Positions 17,783 to 26,512 of a stretch of 64,000 nt of DNA are shown here, in pieces; the stretch's first letter is position 1; every line of letters begins with the position of its first letter. Below the pieces are notes generated by a model. It searched no databases, was not told the DNA's origin, and worked only from the letters and a program-made list of their open reading frames with translations. Position numbers and translations under genes: made by a program. This stretch comes from Bacteroides sp. (GTDB lineage: Bacteria; Bacteroidota; Bacteroidia; Bacteroidales; Bacteroidaceae), in contig JAGOOC010000003.1 in NCBI GenBank assembly GCA_017992695.1, forward strand, positions 1 through 64,000, read 5' to 3'.

Positions 17783-18976
17783 ATGAGAATTTTAGTATTG
17801 AACTGTGGTAGTTCATCGATCAAGTACAAACTGTTCGACATGAGCAGTAAAGAGGTTATTGCACAAGGTGGAATTGAGAAAATCGGACTTGAGGGTTCGT
17901 TCCTCAAAATAGTATTGTCAAATGGTGATAAGAAAGTACTCGAAAGAGATATTCCCGAGCATACAGTAGGGGTGGAATTTATTCTCGAAACCTTAACTCA
18001 CCCGGAGTTTGGAGCCATCAAATCACTTGACGAAATCAACGCGGTAGGTCACCGCATGGTTCATGGTGGCGAGAAATTTAGTAAATCGGTATTGCTTACC
18101 CAAGAAGTGCTCGATGCTTTTGCTGCCTGCAATGATTTGGCCCCGCTACATAATCCTGCCAACTTGAAAGGAGTGGATGCCATTACCGCTATTCTTCCTA
18201 ACGTGCCTCAAGTAGGTGTGTTCGATACGGCTTTCCATCAAACTATGCCCAAATACGCTTATCTGTACGCCATTCCTTATGACTTATATAAGAAATACGG
18301 TATTCGCCGTTATGGATTCCATGGCACTTCTCATCGCTACGTTTCGCAACGCGTATGCGAATACTTGGGCGTGAAACCCGAAGGCTTGAAACTGATTACT
18401 TGTCATATCGGTAATGGAGCTTCTATTGCTGCCGTAAAAGACGGAAAGTGCATTGATACCACGATGGGCTTGACTCCGCTTGAAGGATTGATGATGGGTA
18501 CTCGTTGTGGCGATATTGACGCAGGTGCAGTAACTTTCATCATGGAAAAAGAAGGATTGGATACGGTAGGTATCTCTGACTTGTTGAACAAGAAATCGGG
18601 TGTAGCCGGTATGAGAAACGGAGCCAGCGATATGCGCGATCTTGAAGCAGCCGTTGCTGCCGGAGACGAACGCGCTATCTTGACCGAACAAATGTACTAC
18701 TATCGCATCAAGAAATACATCGGTGCCTATGCAGCTGCAATGGGCGGTGTAGATGTGATTCTCTTCACCGGTGGTGTAGGCGAAAATCAACAAACTTGTC
18801 GCGCTGGTGTATGCGAAGGGCTTGAATTCCTCGGTGTGAAGATTGACCACGAAGCCAACAAAGCACGAGGCAAAGAGGTAACAATTTCTACTCCCGATTC
18901 ACGCGTGAAGGTAGTGGTTATTCCTACCGACGAAGAGCTGTTGATTGCATCAGATACAATGAGTATCCTAAGCTAA
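17783..18976 (+). CDS. ackA: Acetate kinase
   Basis: A 397-residue kinase of the ASKHA fold that turns acetyl phosphate and ADP into acetate and ATP. The N-terminal LNCGSSSIKY, GHRMVHGG, FDTAFHQTMP, RRYGFHGTSHRYV, CHIGNGASIAA and the C-terminal FTGGVGENQ are all present. Standard length, in an operon with pta, and followed by a strong terminator. Confidence 0.97.
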   Translation: MRILVLNCGSSSIKYKLFDMSSKEVIAQGGIEKIGLEGSFLKIVLSNGDKKVLERDIPEHTVGVEFILETLTHPEFGAIKSLDEINAVGHRMVHGGEKFSKSVLLTQEVLDAFAACNDLAPLHNPANLKGVDAITAILPNVPQVGVFDTAFHQTMPKYAYLYAIPYDLYKKYGIRRYGFHGTSHRYVSQRVCEYLGVKPEGLKLITCHIGNGASIAAVKDGKCIDTTMGLTPLEGLMMGTRCGDIDAGAVTFIMEKEGLDTVGISDLLNKKSGVAGMRNGASDMRDLEAAVAAGDERAILTEQMYYYRIKKYIGAYAAAMGGVDVILFTGGVGENQQTCRAGVCEGLEFLGVKIDHEANKARGKEVTISTPDSRVKVVVIPTDEELLIASDTMSILS

Positions 18977-19000
18977 TAAGCGCTTAACATAATACCTTAT

Positions 19001-19047
19001 AAGCAAGCCGGAGGACCATATTTACTGTCCTTCGGCTTGCTTTTTTT
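19001..19047 (+). terminator. Intrinsic terminator of pta-ackA
   Basis: Arms 19001-19016 and 19027-19042 form a 16-bp stem with a single G-U pair and a 10-base loop, followed by a run of T from 19041. It lies 25 bases after the ackA stop. Confidence 0.9.
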
Positions 19048-19100
19048 ATCTCTTAACTGATATTAATTGTAAACAGAAGGTTACTTAATTGTAAATTCGA

Positions 19101-19108
19101 TATCTTTG
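19101..19108 (+). promoter_or_regulatory. -7 element for the alkaline phosphatase gene
   Basis: TATCTTTG, exact TAnnTTTG, 32 bases before the ATG. No Pho-box could be recognised. Confidence 0.5.
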
Positions 19109-19140
19109 CCTCTTCCTTTATTTAACTAATTTAAAACAAA

Positions 19141-20535
19141 ATGAGACGATTAATTTATGCCTTAGTGTTCGTACTGATTACGGTTGTAGCCAACGGACAA
19201 GCAAAGTATGTTTTCTATTTCATCGGTGATGGAATGGGAGTGAACCAAGTGAATGGTACTGAAATGTATCTGGCCGAAAAACAAGGACGCATTGGGGTAG
19301 AGTCGTTGTTGTTCACTCAATTTCCGGTGGCCTCTATGGCTACTACCTTCTCTACGAAAAACTCAGTTACAGACTCATCGGCTGCCGGTACTGCACTTGC
19401 TACCGGACACAAAACTTATAATGGAGCCATTGGGTTAGATGCACAGAAGAACCGATTGACTACAGTAGCCGAGCAGGCGAAGAAAGCCGGAATGAAAGTA
19501 GGTATCGCCACCAGTGTGAGCATAGACCACGCTACCCCTGCGGCATTCTATGCACACCAACCCGATCGTAACATGTATTATGAAATAGCAACCGACTTGC
19601 CTAAAGCAAACTTTGACTTCTATGCAGGAGCAGGCTTTTTGAAGCCAACACAAACTGCCGATAAGAAAGAGGCACCCAGCATTTTCCCCATGATTGAAGA
19701 GGCAGGCTATGCCATAGCCAGAGGCGTGGATGACTTTAAAGCAAAAGCACCAAAGACCAACAAAATGGTGCTGATTCAACAAGAAGGCGCCTCTACCGGT
19801 GCGTTACCTTACGCCATAGACAGCAAAAAAAGCGATTTGACGCTGACTCAAATTACCGAGAGTGCCCTTTCGTTCTTGACTAAAAACAACAATAAGGGCT
19901 TTTTCTTGATGGTAGAAGGCGGGCAGATTGATTGGGCTTGTCATGATAATGATGCTGCTACCGTTTTTGACGAAGTGAAAGATATGGATAATGCCATCAA
20001 GATTGCGGTTGAGTTTTACAAGAAACACCCGAAAGAGACATTGATTGTAGTCACTGCCGATCACGAAACCGGTGGCATTGTCTTGGGCACCGGAGGGTCT
20101 AGCCTAAACTTGAAAGCGCTTCAGTACCAAAAAAACTCGATCAATGTGCTTTCAGCTAAACTAGGCGAGTTAAGAAAGACGAAAAACAATAAGGTGACTT
20201 GGAGTGATGTGAAAACACTGCTCAGTGAAGAGATGGGCTTTTGGAAGGAGCTGCCCATTAGCTGGGAGCAAGAAAAGGTGCTTCGTGACGAATTTGAAAA
20301 CTCTTTTGTGAAAAACAAAGTAGCCTTTGAAGAGAGCCTGTATTCGAAAAGCGAACCTTTGGCAGCGCGTGCCAAGGAGGTGATGAGCCAGATTGCTCGA
20401 GTGAGTTGGGGGCATGGCGGACACTCTGCAGGTTATGTTCCTGTCTATGCCATTGGTGCCGGTTCTGAACTGTTTCAAGGCAAGATGGATAATACCGATA
20501 TTCCGAAACGTATAGCAAAAGCAGCCAAGTATTAA
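19141..20535 (+). CDS. phoA: Secreted alkaline phosphatase
   Basis: A 464-residue PhoA-family phosphomonoesterase. The signal peptide spans about residues 1-20 (LIYALVFVLITVVANGQ). The metal and catalytic features are FIGDGMG near 28-33, TDSSAAGTALATGH with the nucleophilic serine following D78, VTADHETGG near 305, and WGHGGHSAG near the C-terminus. It probably releases phosphate from organic esters in the periplasm. The gene is a single transcription unit with its own promoter and a strong shared terminator. Confidence 0.92.
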   Translation: MRRLIYALVFVLITVVANGQAKYVFYFIGDGMGVNQVNGTEMYLAEKQGRIGVESLLFTQFPVASMATTFSTKNSVTDSSAAGTALATGHKTYNGAIGLDAQKNRLTTVAEQAKKAGMKVGIATSVSIDHATPAAFYAHQPDRNMYYEIATDLPKANFDFYAGAGFLKPTQTADKKEAPSIFPMIEEAGYAIARGVDDFKAKAPKTNKMVLIQQEGASTGALPYAIDSKKSDLTLTQITESALSFLTKNNNKGFFLMVEGGQIDWACHDNDAATVFDEVKDMDNAIKIAVEFYKKHPKETLIVVTADHETGGIVLGTGGSSLNLKALQYQKNSINVLSAKLGELRKTKNNKVTWSDVKTLLSEEMGFWKELPISWEQEKVLRDEFENSFVKNKVAFEESLYSKSEPLAARAKEVMSQIARVSWGHGGHSAGYVPVYAIGAGSELFQGKMDNTDIPKRIAKAAKY

Positions 20536-20544
20536 TACTGATGT

Positions 20545-20612
20545 ACAAAACAGCGTGCCGGAAGTTGCCCTATAATATAAAGATAGAACAACTTCCGGCA
20601 CGCTGTTTTTGT
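20545..20612. terminator. Bidirectional terminator between phoA and lpxH
   Basis: Arms 20545-20567 and 20589-20612 form a stem of about 23 bp around a loop of about 21 bases; T-rich ends lie on both sides. It serves the convergent phoA (+) and lpxH-like (-) genes. Confidence 0.9.
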
Positions 20613-20618
20613 GTCGTT

Positions 20619-21383
20619 TTACAACTGAGTCTCTCCCTCTACATAGTTCTCAAAAAAGAAGTCCACTCCATCGAATACGGCATACGAGAAATAGGTAATC
20701 CAATCGCCCAAAATGGTAATACGGGCTGTGGTGCTCAACATCAAGTCAAGTTCAATGTGTCGATGTCCGTAAATGAAATAGTTGATGCTGGGGTGACCTT
20801 TCAAGTACTCTTTAGTATAGAGCACCAAGAACTCTTTATCCTCTCCCATATAATCGGGCTCTTTTCCATCTACTCGCTTTTGCCGGCTGTGCTTGGCCCA
20901 GTTTAACCCAAAGTCAATGCTCCAACGCGGATGGAGCGCAGAAAAGAGTGTCTGCATGGTTTTATTGCGAAACATGGCACGAAGAAAATGAAAGATTTTA
21001 CTCGGATCGCCCAGTCCGTCGCCATGAGCCAGATAGAACTCTTTTCCGTAAATCTCGGTGGTCAGTGGTTCATAGTGCATGATGACTCCACACTCTTTAG
21101 TGAGGTAGTCGCCGCACCAGATGTCGTGATTCCCAATGAAAAAGTGCACCTCTACACCCATGTCTGTCAGCTCTGAGAGTTTTCCTAAAAAACGGGTATA
21201 GCCTTTGGGAACAACCAACTTAAACTCGTACCAATAGTCAAACATATCCCCCAGCAAATACACAGCGGCAGCTTTGTGTTTAATGCTGTCGAGGAAGTTT
21301 ACCAGTCGTCGCTCGTGCGTACGGCCATGTTCAATGGCGCGCGACCCCAAGTGTGCATCAGAAAGGAAATATACGTTCTTCAT
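20619..21383 (-). CDS. lpxH: UDP-2,3-diacylglucosamine diphosphatase, LpxH-like
   Basis: A 254-residue calcineurin-fold phosphoesterase with all metal motifs in order: SDAHLG, LGDMFDYW, GNHDIW, LAHGDG and YGHRH. LpxH removes UMP from UDP-diacylglucosamine to give lipid X in lipid A synthesis at the inner membrane. The motif set and length fit LpxH rather than a general phosphodiesterase, although LpxH paralogues exist. It follows the SufT-like gene by 27 bases on the same strand. Confidence 0.85.
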   Translation of the reverse strand: MKNVYFLSDAHLGSRAIEHGRTHERRLVNFLDSIKHKAAAVYLLGDMFDYWYEFKLVVPKGYTRFLGKLSELTDMGVEVHFFIGNHDIWCGDYLTKECGVIMHYEPLTTEIYGKEFYLAHGDGLGDPSKIFHFLRAMFRNKTMQTLFSALHPRWSIDFGLNWAKHSRQKRVDGKEPDYMGEDKEFLVLYTKEYLKGHPSINYFIYGHRHIELDLMLSTTARITILGDWITYFSYAVFDGVDFFFENYVEGETQL

Positions 21384-21410
21384 TTCGTGTTGTTTTAGTC
21401 TATGCCTTAG

Positions 21411-21722
21411 TTAGAGAAAGCCCAGCTCCAGTTTGGCTTCTTCACTCATCATCTCTTTGTCCCACTGAGGTTCAAATACAAGATTGATAACTGTTGAGGT
21501 CACTCCGTCAATAGAGCCCACACGTTGGCGCACATCTTCCATGATGAAATCGGCTACCGGACAATTAGGTGAGGTCAATGTCATATCTATAGACACTTCT
21601 TTGTTATCCGAAACGTCTATCTTGTAAATCAGTCCCAAATCATATACGTTTACCGGAATCTCCGGGTCGTACACGGTTTTAATCATCTCTACTATTTTCT
21701 CTTCTATTTCAAATTTAGTCAT
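21411..21722 (-). CDS. DUF59/MIP18 iron-sulfur assembly protein, SufT-like
   Basis: A 103-residue MIP18-fold protein: VYDPEIPVNVYDLGLIYKI and LTSPNCPVADFI carry the DPE and cysteine of the family, and FEPQWDKEMMSEEAKLELG closes it. Members such as SufT help mature Fe-S proteins; the actual client is unknown. No suf genes lie nearby. It has its own -7 element and is followed by the lpxH-like gene. Confidence 0.85.
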   Translation of the reverse strand: MTKFEIEEKIVEMIKTVYDPEIPVNVYDLGLIYKIDVSDNKEVSIDMTLTSPNCPVADFIMEDVRQRVGSIDGVTSTVINLVFEPQWDKEMMSEEAKLELGFL

Positions 21723-21743
21723 TGTTGTTGGGTTTTATGTGTG

Positions 21744-21751
21744 CAAATATA
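21744..21751 (-). promoter_or_regulatory. -7 element for the SufT-like gene
   Basis: Reads TATATTTG on the minus strand, 21 bases before the ATG and 13 bases after the end of radC. Confidence 0.5.
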
Positions 21752-21764
21752 AGAATAAAATCAC

Positions 21765-22460
21765 TTAGATGAGTCCTTCGTCTGCAAAACTATAGAATTT
21801 ATCATCAGCAATAATAACATGATCGGTGAGTCGAATGTTCATGGTTCGGGCCGCTTGCTGAACGTGCTGTGTAAGCTGCCTGTCGGATTGGCTGGGGTTG
21901 CAGTTGCCCGATGGGTGATTGTGTACAAGAACCAGCTGGGTAGCCCGTTGCAGCAAGGCCTCTCTCAGCATGGAGCGCACGTCGGCATAAGTGCCATCTA
22001 TCCCTCCGGTGCTAATGCGCACTTTGTCGATCACTTTGCAAGCTTGGTTTAACAGCAATATCCAGAACTCCTCTTGCGGTAAATCACACAACAAAGGGTG
22101 GAACAATTCAAAAATGCTGCGTGAACAATTCACAAGGGTGCGCTCCTTTGCCTCTTGCAGCTTGCGTCGTTTCCCCAGTTCGAGAGCAGCCATGATGGTG
22201 ATGCTTTTTGCAGGCCCCATCCCTTTGAAGCGAGCGTAGTCGCTTACACTCCATCGCGCCAGTTCATTGAGGTTGTTATCACACGTAGAGAGTATTCTAC
22301 GCATCAACTCTACGGCTGTCTCTTCCCTGTTTCCAGAACCGATGAGGATGGCGAGTAGCTCGGCCTCGCTCAGCGCATCTGCTCCTTTCTTCATCATCTT
22401 TTCGCGTGGGCGGTCTTCTTCTGCCCACTGGTTGATGTTTAATTTTTTTCGATCTTCCAT
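21765..22460 (-). CDS. radC: RadC family JAB-domain protein
   Basis: A 231-residue protein with an N-terminal helix-hairpin-helix region (RFKGMGPAKSITIMAA) and a C-terminal JAB metalloprotease-like domain with the motif VLVHNHPSGN followed by the conserved SxxD. Despite the name its DNA-repair role is doubtful. No clear -7 element was found; it lies 38 bases behind the glycosyltransferase gene and may be read from that promoter. Confidence 0.92.
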   Translation of the reverse strand: MEDRKKLNINQWAEEDRPREKMMKKGADALSEAELLAILIGSGNREETAVELMRRILSTCDNNLNELARWSVSDYARFKGMGPAKSITIMAALELGKRRKLQEAKERTLVNCSRSIFELFHPLLCDLPQEEFWILLLNQACKVIDKVRISTGGIDGTYADVRSMLREALLQRATQLVLVHNHPSGNCNPSQSDRQLTQHVQQAARTMNIRLTDHVIIADDKFYSFADEGLI

Positions 22461-22498
22461 AGTTTGTTGATTTTGAGCGACAAAGTGACGAGCTCTTG

Positions 22499-23488
22499 TT
22501 ATTTATAGAAATTCTTTTGGAAGGCTTCGAACTCACCCTTCTTGCAGACGCAACGTTGCCACCAAGCGCGCCAGAACCCCGTGCCATAGCCTGTTAGCTG
22601 GATAAAGGAAGCGGCAACGGAGTAGATGCCGATGCGCAGGTTTCGGTTTCTCGAGGTAGAGTCGGCACACACCAGCAAGGCATACAGTGCAATAGGCGTG
22701 AGGCTGTAAAGGCAGAAGGGCGCCCCCAGCAGAAAGAAGGCTACGCCAACTGTGAACAGGGCTGGCAACAGATGTACCGGTTTCAGTGATTCGGGGTATT
22801 TCTTGTAGAGGTTGATTCGGGCAATACCCGAATTGTGTACCTGCTTGAAGAATTTCTTTAAATCGGTGCGTCGTTTGTGATACACCCAGGCACCGGGAAA
22901 CAACCGACAGGTGTATCCACCTTTGAATATCCGGATGCTGAAATCAATGTCCTCGCCGAAACGCATCTTGGAGAAACCACCAAGCACTTGATACACCTCC
23001 CGACGAACGCCCATGTTAAAGCTGCGTGGATAGAATTTATCCATCTTCTTCTTTCCGCCGCGAATGCCACCGGTAGTGAAAAAGGAGGTCATCGAGTAGT
23101 TGATGGCTTTCTGAATGTCGCTAAAAGAGTCGTGCGCCCGGTCCGGACCGCCAAAGGCATCGGCAGGGATGCGCTGCAACTCCTTTTCGACAGCCTCGAA
23201 ATAACCTTCGGGCAAGATACAGTCTGAGTCGAGGATAATTAAGTATTCGCCCTGACTCCGCTCGGCACCGTAGTTGCGCGTCTGTCCCGGACCCGAGTTG
23301 GGCTTAGAGAAGTAACGGATGTTGAGCAGCTCTTTGTACGTATCGGTCACCGCTTTGCAGGGAACGGATGAGCCATCCTCTACGATAATCACTTCAAAGT
23401 TTTTGAAGTGCTGGCAGGTGAGGCTTTGCAGCAATTCATTCACCTCATCGGGACGGTTGTAGACAGGAATAATGACGGAGTAGCGCAT
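22499..23488 (-). CDS. Family 2 glycosyltransferase with C-terminal membrane helices
   Basis: A 329-residue protein starting MRYSVIIPVYNRPDEV; the longer frame to 23599 is rejected because a good promoter lies at 23570-23602. The GT-A fold shows VIIVEDGSS, ILDSDC (DxD-type metal site) and FGEDIDFSIRIF. Two or three hydrophobic helices near 240-310 anchor it in the inner membrane. Such enzymes build surface polysaccharide or glycolipid. Acceptor and sugar are not readable from sequence, and no glycan cluster surrounds it. Confidence 0.85.
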   Translation of the reverse strand: MRYSVIIPVYNRPDEVNELLQSLTCQHFKNFEVIIVEDGSSVPCKAVTDTYKELLNIRYFSKPNSGPGQTRNYGAERSQGEYLIILDSDCILPEGYFEAVEKELQRIPADAFGGPDRAHDSFSDIQKAINYSMTSFFTTGGIRGGKKKMDKFYPRSFNMGVRREVYQVLGGFSKMRFGEDIDFSIRIFKGGYTCRLFPGAWVYHKRRTDLKKFFKQVHNSGIARINLYKKYPESLKPVHLLPALFTVGVAFFLLGAPFCLYSLTPIALYALLVCADSTSRNRNLRIGIYSVAASFIQLTGYGTGFWRAWWQRCVCKKGEFEAFQKNFYK

Positions 23489-23569
23489 GACTGTATATTT
23501 AATTAAGATGACAGTGTTTTTTTCAATAGCCAAACAGGTCGTGTTTCGGCATTGCAGGTGTTTCGCCCA

Positions 23570-23602
23570 CAAATATACACGATTATTGCAAACAGGCACA
23601 AA
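23570..23602 (-). promoter_or_regulatory. Promoter of the glycosyltransferase gene
   Basis: On the minus strand a TTTG at 23599-23602 is followed after 21 bases by TATATTTG at 23570-23577, a complete Bacteroides promoter. The leader to the ATG is about 75 bases. Confidence 0.65.
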
Positions 23603-23626
23603 AAAACGGGAGCGAATTGCTCCCGT
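23600..23626 (-). terminator. Terminator of efp
   Basis: Arms 23606-23613 and 23619-23626 form a perfect 8-bp GC-rich stem with a 5-base loop; on the minus strand a run of six T follows. The T-run overlaps the -33 element of the next gene. Confidence 0.85.
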
Positions 23627-23647
23627 CTCTCTATTTTAAAAAGGTTA

Positions 23648-24217
23648 TTAGCCTATTTTGACGCGGTTTTGGTACGAACCATCGCGTGTGTCAATTTCAA
23701 TTGTCTCGCCATCGTTGATGAACAATGGTACACGAACCGTAGCACCTGTTTCAAGTGTAGCCGGTTTGCTGGCATTCGTAGCTGTGTCGCCCTTCAATCC
23801 GGGTTCTGTATAGGTGACCTTCAGCTGTACTTTTACAGGGAGGTCGGCATACAATACGGTTTCGGTCGAAGCATCAGAAACCACATCAACAATCATCTCT
23901 TCTTTTAAGAAGTCAACGCCATTGATCAGGTCGCGAGCAATAGGGTGTTGGTCATAAGTTTCTTGGTTCATGAAGATGTATTCTTCACCTTCTTTATATA
24001 AAAATTGATAGGGACGGCGTTCTACACGTACGTCTTCCAATTTCTCACCGATGTTGAAACGACGTTCAAGGACATAGCCACTGATCACATCCTTCAGTTT
24101 GGTGCGCATAAAGGTGTTTCCTTTACCCGGCTTTACATGAAGAAATTCGATACAGAAATAGAGCTTACCATCCATGCGGATGCAAGTTCCGTTCTTGATG
24201 TCTTGTGCATTGATCAT
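23648..24217 (-). CDS. efp: Translation elongation factor P
   Basis: A 189-residue three-domain protein that relieves ribosome stalling at polyproline. The tip loop reads VKPGKGNTF with lysine at residue 32, so it is a lysine-type EF-P, not the arginine type that is rhamnosylated. The usual blocks RRPYQFLYKEGEEYIFMN and the C-terminal RDGSYQNRVKIG are present. Single-gene unit with a textbook promoter and terminator. Confidence 0.97.
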   Translation of the reverse strand: MINAQDIKNGTCIRMDGKLYFCIEFLHVKPGKGNTFMRTKLKDVISGYVLERRFNIGEKLEDVRVERRPYQFLYKEGEEYIFMNQETYDQHPIARDLINGVDFLKEEMIVDVVSDASTETVLYADLPVKVQLKVTYTEPGLKGDTATNASKPATLETGATVRVPLFINDGETIEIDTRDGSYQNRVKIG

Positions 24218-24273
24218 AACTTTAATTTTCTTTTTAATGTAAATATTGAGTTGCCTCTTCTTCTTTTCGCCTA

Positions 24274-24304
24274 CAAAAGTAATCTAAAACAATAAAAAGC
24301 CAAA
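24274..24304 (-). promoter_or_regulatory. Promoter of efp
   Basis: On the minus strand TTTG (24301-24304), 19 bases, then TACTTTTG (24274-24281): an exact match to both elements of the Bacteroides primary sigma promoter. Confidence 0.75.
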
Positions 24305-24331
24305 GTCTTTTGACTAAAAATGAGCTAACTC

Positions 24332-24362
24332 TTGGTTTATTTGAAAAAAGTACCTATTTTTG
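24332..24362 (+). promoter_or_regulatory. Promoter of rpmH
   Basis: TATTTTTG at 24355-24362 is an exact -7; TTGG at 24332-24335 lies 19 bases upstream as an approximate -33. Confidence 0.6.
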
Positions 24363-24405
24363 CAGCCCGATTACAGTAGATAATAACATAAAACAATATA
24401 TAGTA

Positions 24406-24567
24406 ATGAAAAGAACTTATCAACCCTCTAACAGAAAGAGAAAAAACAAGCACGGTTTTCGTGAGAGAATGGAGTCGGCTAATGGTCGCAGAGTATTGGC
24501 TGCCCGTCGTGCAAAAGGTCGCAAGAAACTAACTGTTTCTGACGAATACAATGGAGTGAAACGATAA
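24406..24567 (+). CDS. rpmH: 50S ribosomal protein L34
   Basis: A 53-residue basic protein beginning [18 protein letters not shown] and containing [15 protein letters not shown], the complete L34 pattern. The ATG at 24406 is used; the longer frame from 24310 runs through the promoter. L34 is commonly next to rnpA and dnaA, but here it stands alone between efp and a PASTA gene. Confidence 0.97.
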   Translation: MKRTYQPSNRKRKNKHGFRERMESANGRRVLAARRAKGRKKLTVSDEYNGVKR

Positions 24568-24595
24568 CACTCTGTTCTTTAAAAGACAAATTGAA

Positions 24596-24629
24596 GAAGT
24601 GAAGGTGCTGCCTTTGCTTCTTTTTTTTT
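24596..24629 (+). terminator. Terminator of rpmH
   Basis: A 10-bp stem (24596-24605 with 24611-24620) with two G-U pairs and a 5-base loop, followed by nine T. Confidence 0.85.
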
Positions 24630-24727
24630 GTCTATCCGGTTGGTGCATTCTCTTCTTAAAGAGGTCGACTTCATAGACCTTGCTAAAAAACTCGGTGTAA
24701 TTCTGCACTACTCTGTGTCGAAAATTG

Positions 24728-24735
24728 TATCTTTG
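24728..24735 (+). promoter_or_regulatory. -7 element for the PASTA-rluD-ddl operon
   Basis: TATCTTTG, exact TAnnTTTG, 25 bases before the first ATG. No clear -33. Confidence 0.5.
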
Positions 24736-24760
24736 TCTCCAATTGTAACAGCTAAGAATT

Positions 24761-25399
24761 ATGACGATAAAAGAATTTTTTTCTTTCAAAGCAAATAAAT
24801 ACTTTTGGGTAAACCTGATCGCTATGGTCGTGGTGGTGTGCACGGTACTTTTTATCGTACTGAAAGGGTTGGATATGTACACCCGTCACGGTGAAGCTGT
24901 CACAGTGCCCGATGTCAAAGGAATGCAGATGGAAGAAGCAGCGGCTTTTCTGCGAAACCGCGGACTCTCGTGCGTGGTGTCCGATTCGAGCTATGTAAAG
25001 AATAAACCCTCCGGAACTATTCTTGAGTTAATACCTGCTGCCGGACAGAAGGTAAAAGAGGGTAGAGTTATTTACCTAACCATTAATACGTTGGATGTTC
25101 CACTCAAAGTAGTGCCCGATGTAGCTGACAATAGTTCCGTGCGTCAAGCGCAGGCTCGAATGTTGGCCGTTGGCTTTAAATTAACCGAGAATGAATTGGT
25201 GAATGGAGAGAAAGACTGGGTGTATGGTGTAAAATACAACGGTCGCCAATTAAGAACCGGAGATAAGATTCCTGCCGGAGCAACAGTAACATTGATGGTG
25301 GGTAGCGGTAGCCTGAGCGATGAACTGTTGGAAGACTCTACCGAGGTGATGGGCGCTGACGAGAGCGCACCTGCTACTACCGATGAATCTTGGTTTTAA
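24761..25399 (+). CDS. PASTA-domain membrane protein
   Basis: A 212-residue protein with a short cytoplasmic start, one membrane segment at about 14-36 (YFWVNLIAMVVVVCTVLFIV) and two extracytoplasmic PASTA domains at about 46-112 and 115-187. The first opens with VTVPDVKGMQMEEAAAFL. A low-complexity acidic tail ends the protein. PASTA domains bind peptidoglycan fragments in Ser/Thr kinases and PBPs; here no kinase domain is attached. It leads a five-gene operon that includes ddl, which supports a cell wall link. Confidence 0.88.
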   Translation: MTIKEFFSFKANKYFWVNLIAMVVVVCTVLFIVLKGLDMYTRHGEAVTVPDVKGMQMEEAAAFLRNRGLSCVVSDSSYVKNKPSGTILELIPAAGQKVKEGRVIYLTINTLDVPLKVVPDVADNSSVRQAQARMLAVGFKLTENELVNGEKDWVYGVKYNGRQLRTGDKIPAGATVTLMVGSGSLSDELLEDSTEVMGADESAPATTDESWF

Positions 25400-25432
25400 C
25401 TAGATAAAAAAAAGAAGAAAGAGAACATACAA

Positions 25433-26512
25433 ATGATAGACGAACTTCCGGACGATATCGAAACTGATATAGAGGATATAGACGATATAGAGCCCATTGC
25501 TAGCGATGGACAACTCTATGAACACTTCCGGGTGGTGGTAGACAAAGGGCAAGCCATGGTGAGGGTTGATAAATACCTCTTCGAACGCATTGTTAACGCT
25601 TCGCGTAATCGCATTCAAAAAGCGGCCGAAGGCGGATTTGTGATGGCCAACGGCAAGCCGGTGAAGAGTAACTATAAGGTGAAACCGCTGGACGTGATTA
25701 CCGTGATGATGGATCGCCCCCGTTACGAAAATGAAGTAACTCCCGAAGATATTCCACTCCAAATTGTATATGAGGATAGACACTTGATGGTGGTCAATAA
25801 GCCCCCCGGCTTAGTCGTGCATCCAGGACACGGCAACTACACCGGAACGCTGGTCAATGCACTGGCTTGGCATTTGAAAGACGATCCCGATTACGATGCC
25901 AATGACCCGCGGGTGGGCTTGGTTCATCGCATCGATAAAGATACTTCGGGCCTGTTGGTCATAGCCAAAACTCCCGATGCCAAAACCAACCTCGGATTAC
26001 AGTTTTACAATAAAACCACCAAGCGACAGTATCGCGCCTTGGTGTGGGGTACTGTCGAAGAGGACGAAGGTACAATCATCGGAAGCCTTGCTCGCAATCC
26101 CAAAGATCGGATGCAGATGGCGGTCATGAGTGACCCCTCGCAGGGCAAACATGCCGTTACACACTACCGAGTGCTCGAGCGCATCGGCTACGTTACGCTG
26201 GTAGAGTGTGTCCTTGAAACCGGACGCACCCATCAGATACGGGTACACATGAAACACATCGGACACGTACTGTTTAATGACGAACGCTACGGTGGCCACG
26301 AAATACTGAAAGGAACTCACTTTAGTAAATACAAACAATTTGTAAACAACTGCTTCAACACTTGTCCGCGACAGGCCTTACACGCCATGACGCTGGGCTT
26401 CATACATCCTGCTACGGGCGAAGAGATGAACTTCACCTCGGAGCTACCCGATGATATGACCCAACTAATCGAGAAGTGGAGAGGATATATTAGTAATAGA
26501 GAAATAGAATGA
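25433..26512 (+). CDS. rluD: Ribosomal large subunit pseudouridine synthase, RluD type
   Basis: A 359-residue RluA-family enzyme with an acidic N-terminal stretch, an S4 RNA-binding domain (VRVDKYLFERI to GDV-like VKPLDVITVMM) and the catalytic domain with VHRIDKDTSGLLVIAKT, the catalytic aspartate being D168. RluD modifies helix 69 of 23S rRNA. Its stop overlaps the ddl start by four bases. Confidence 0.92.
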   Translation: MIDELPDDIETDIEDIDDIEPIASDGQLYEHFRVVVDKGQAMVRVDKYLFERIVNASRNRIQKAAEGGFVMANGKPVKSNYKVKPLDVITVMMDRPRYENEVTPEDIPLQIVYEDRHLMVVNKPPGLVVHPGHGNYTGTLVNALAWHLKDDPDYDANDPRVGLVHRIDKDTSGLLVIAKTPDAKTNLGLQFYNKTTKRQYRALVWGTVEEDEGTIIGSLARNPKDRMQMAVMSDPSQGKHAVTHYRVLERIGYVTLVECVLETGRTHQIRVHMKHIGHVLFNDERYGGHEILKGTHFSKYKQFVNNCFNTCPRQALHAMTLGFIHPATGEEMNFTSELPDDMTQLIEKWRGYISNREIE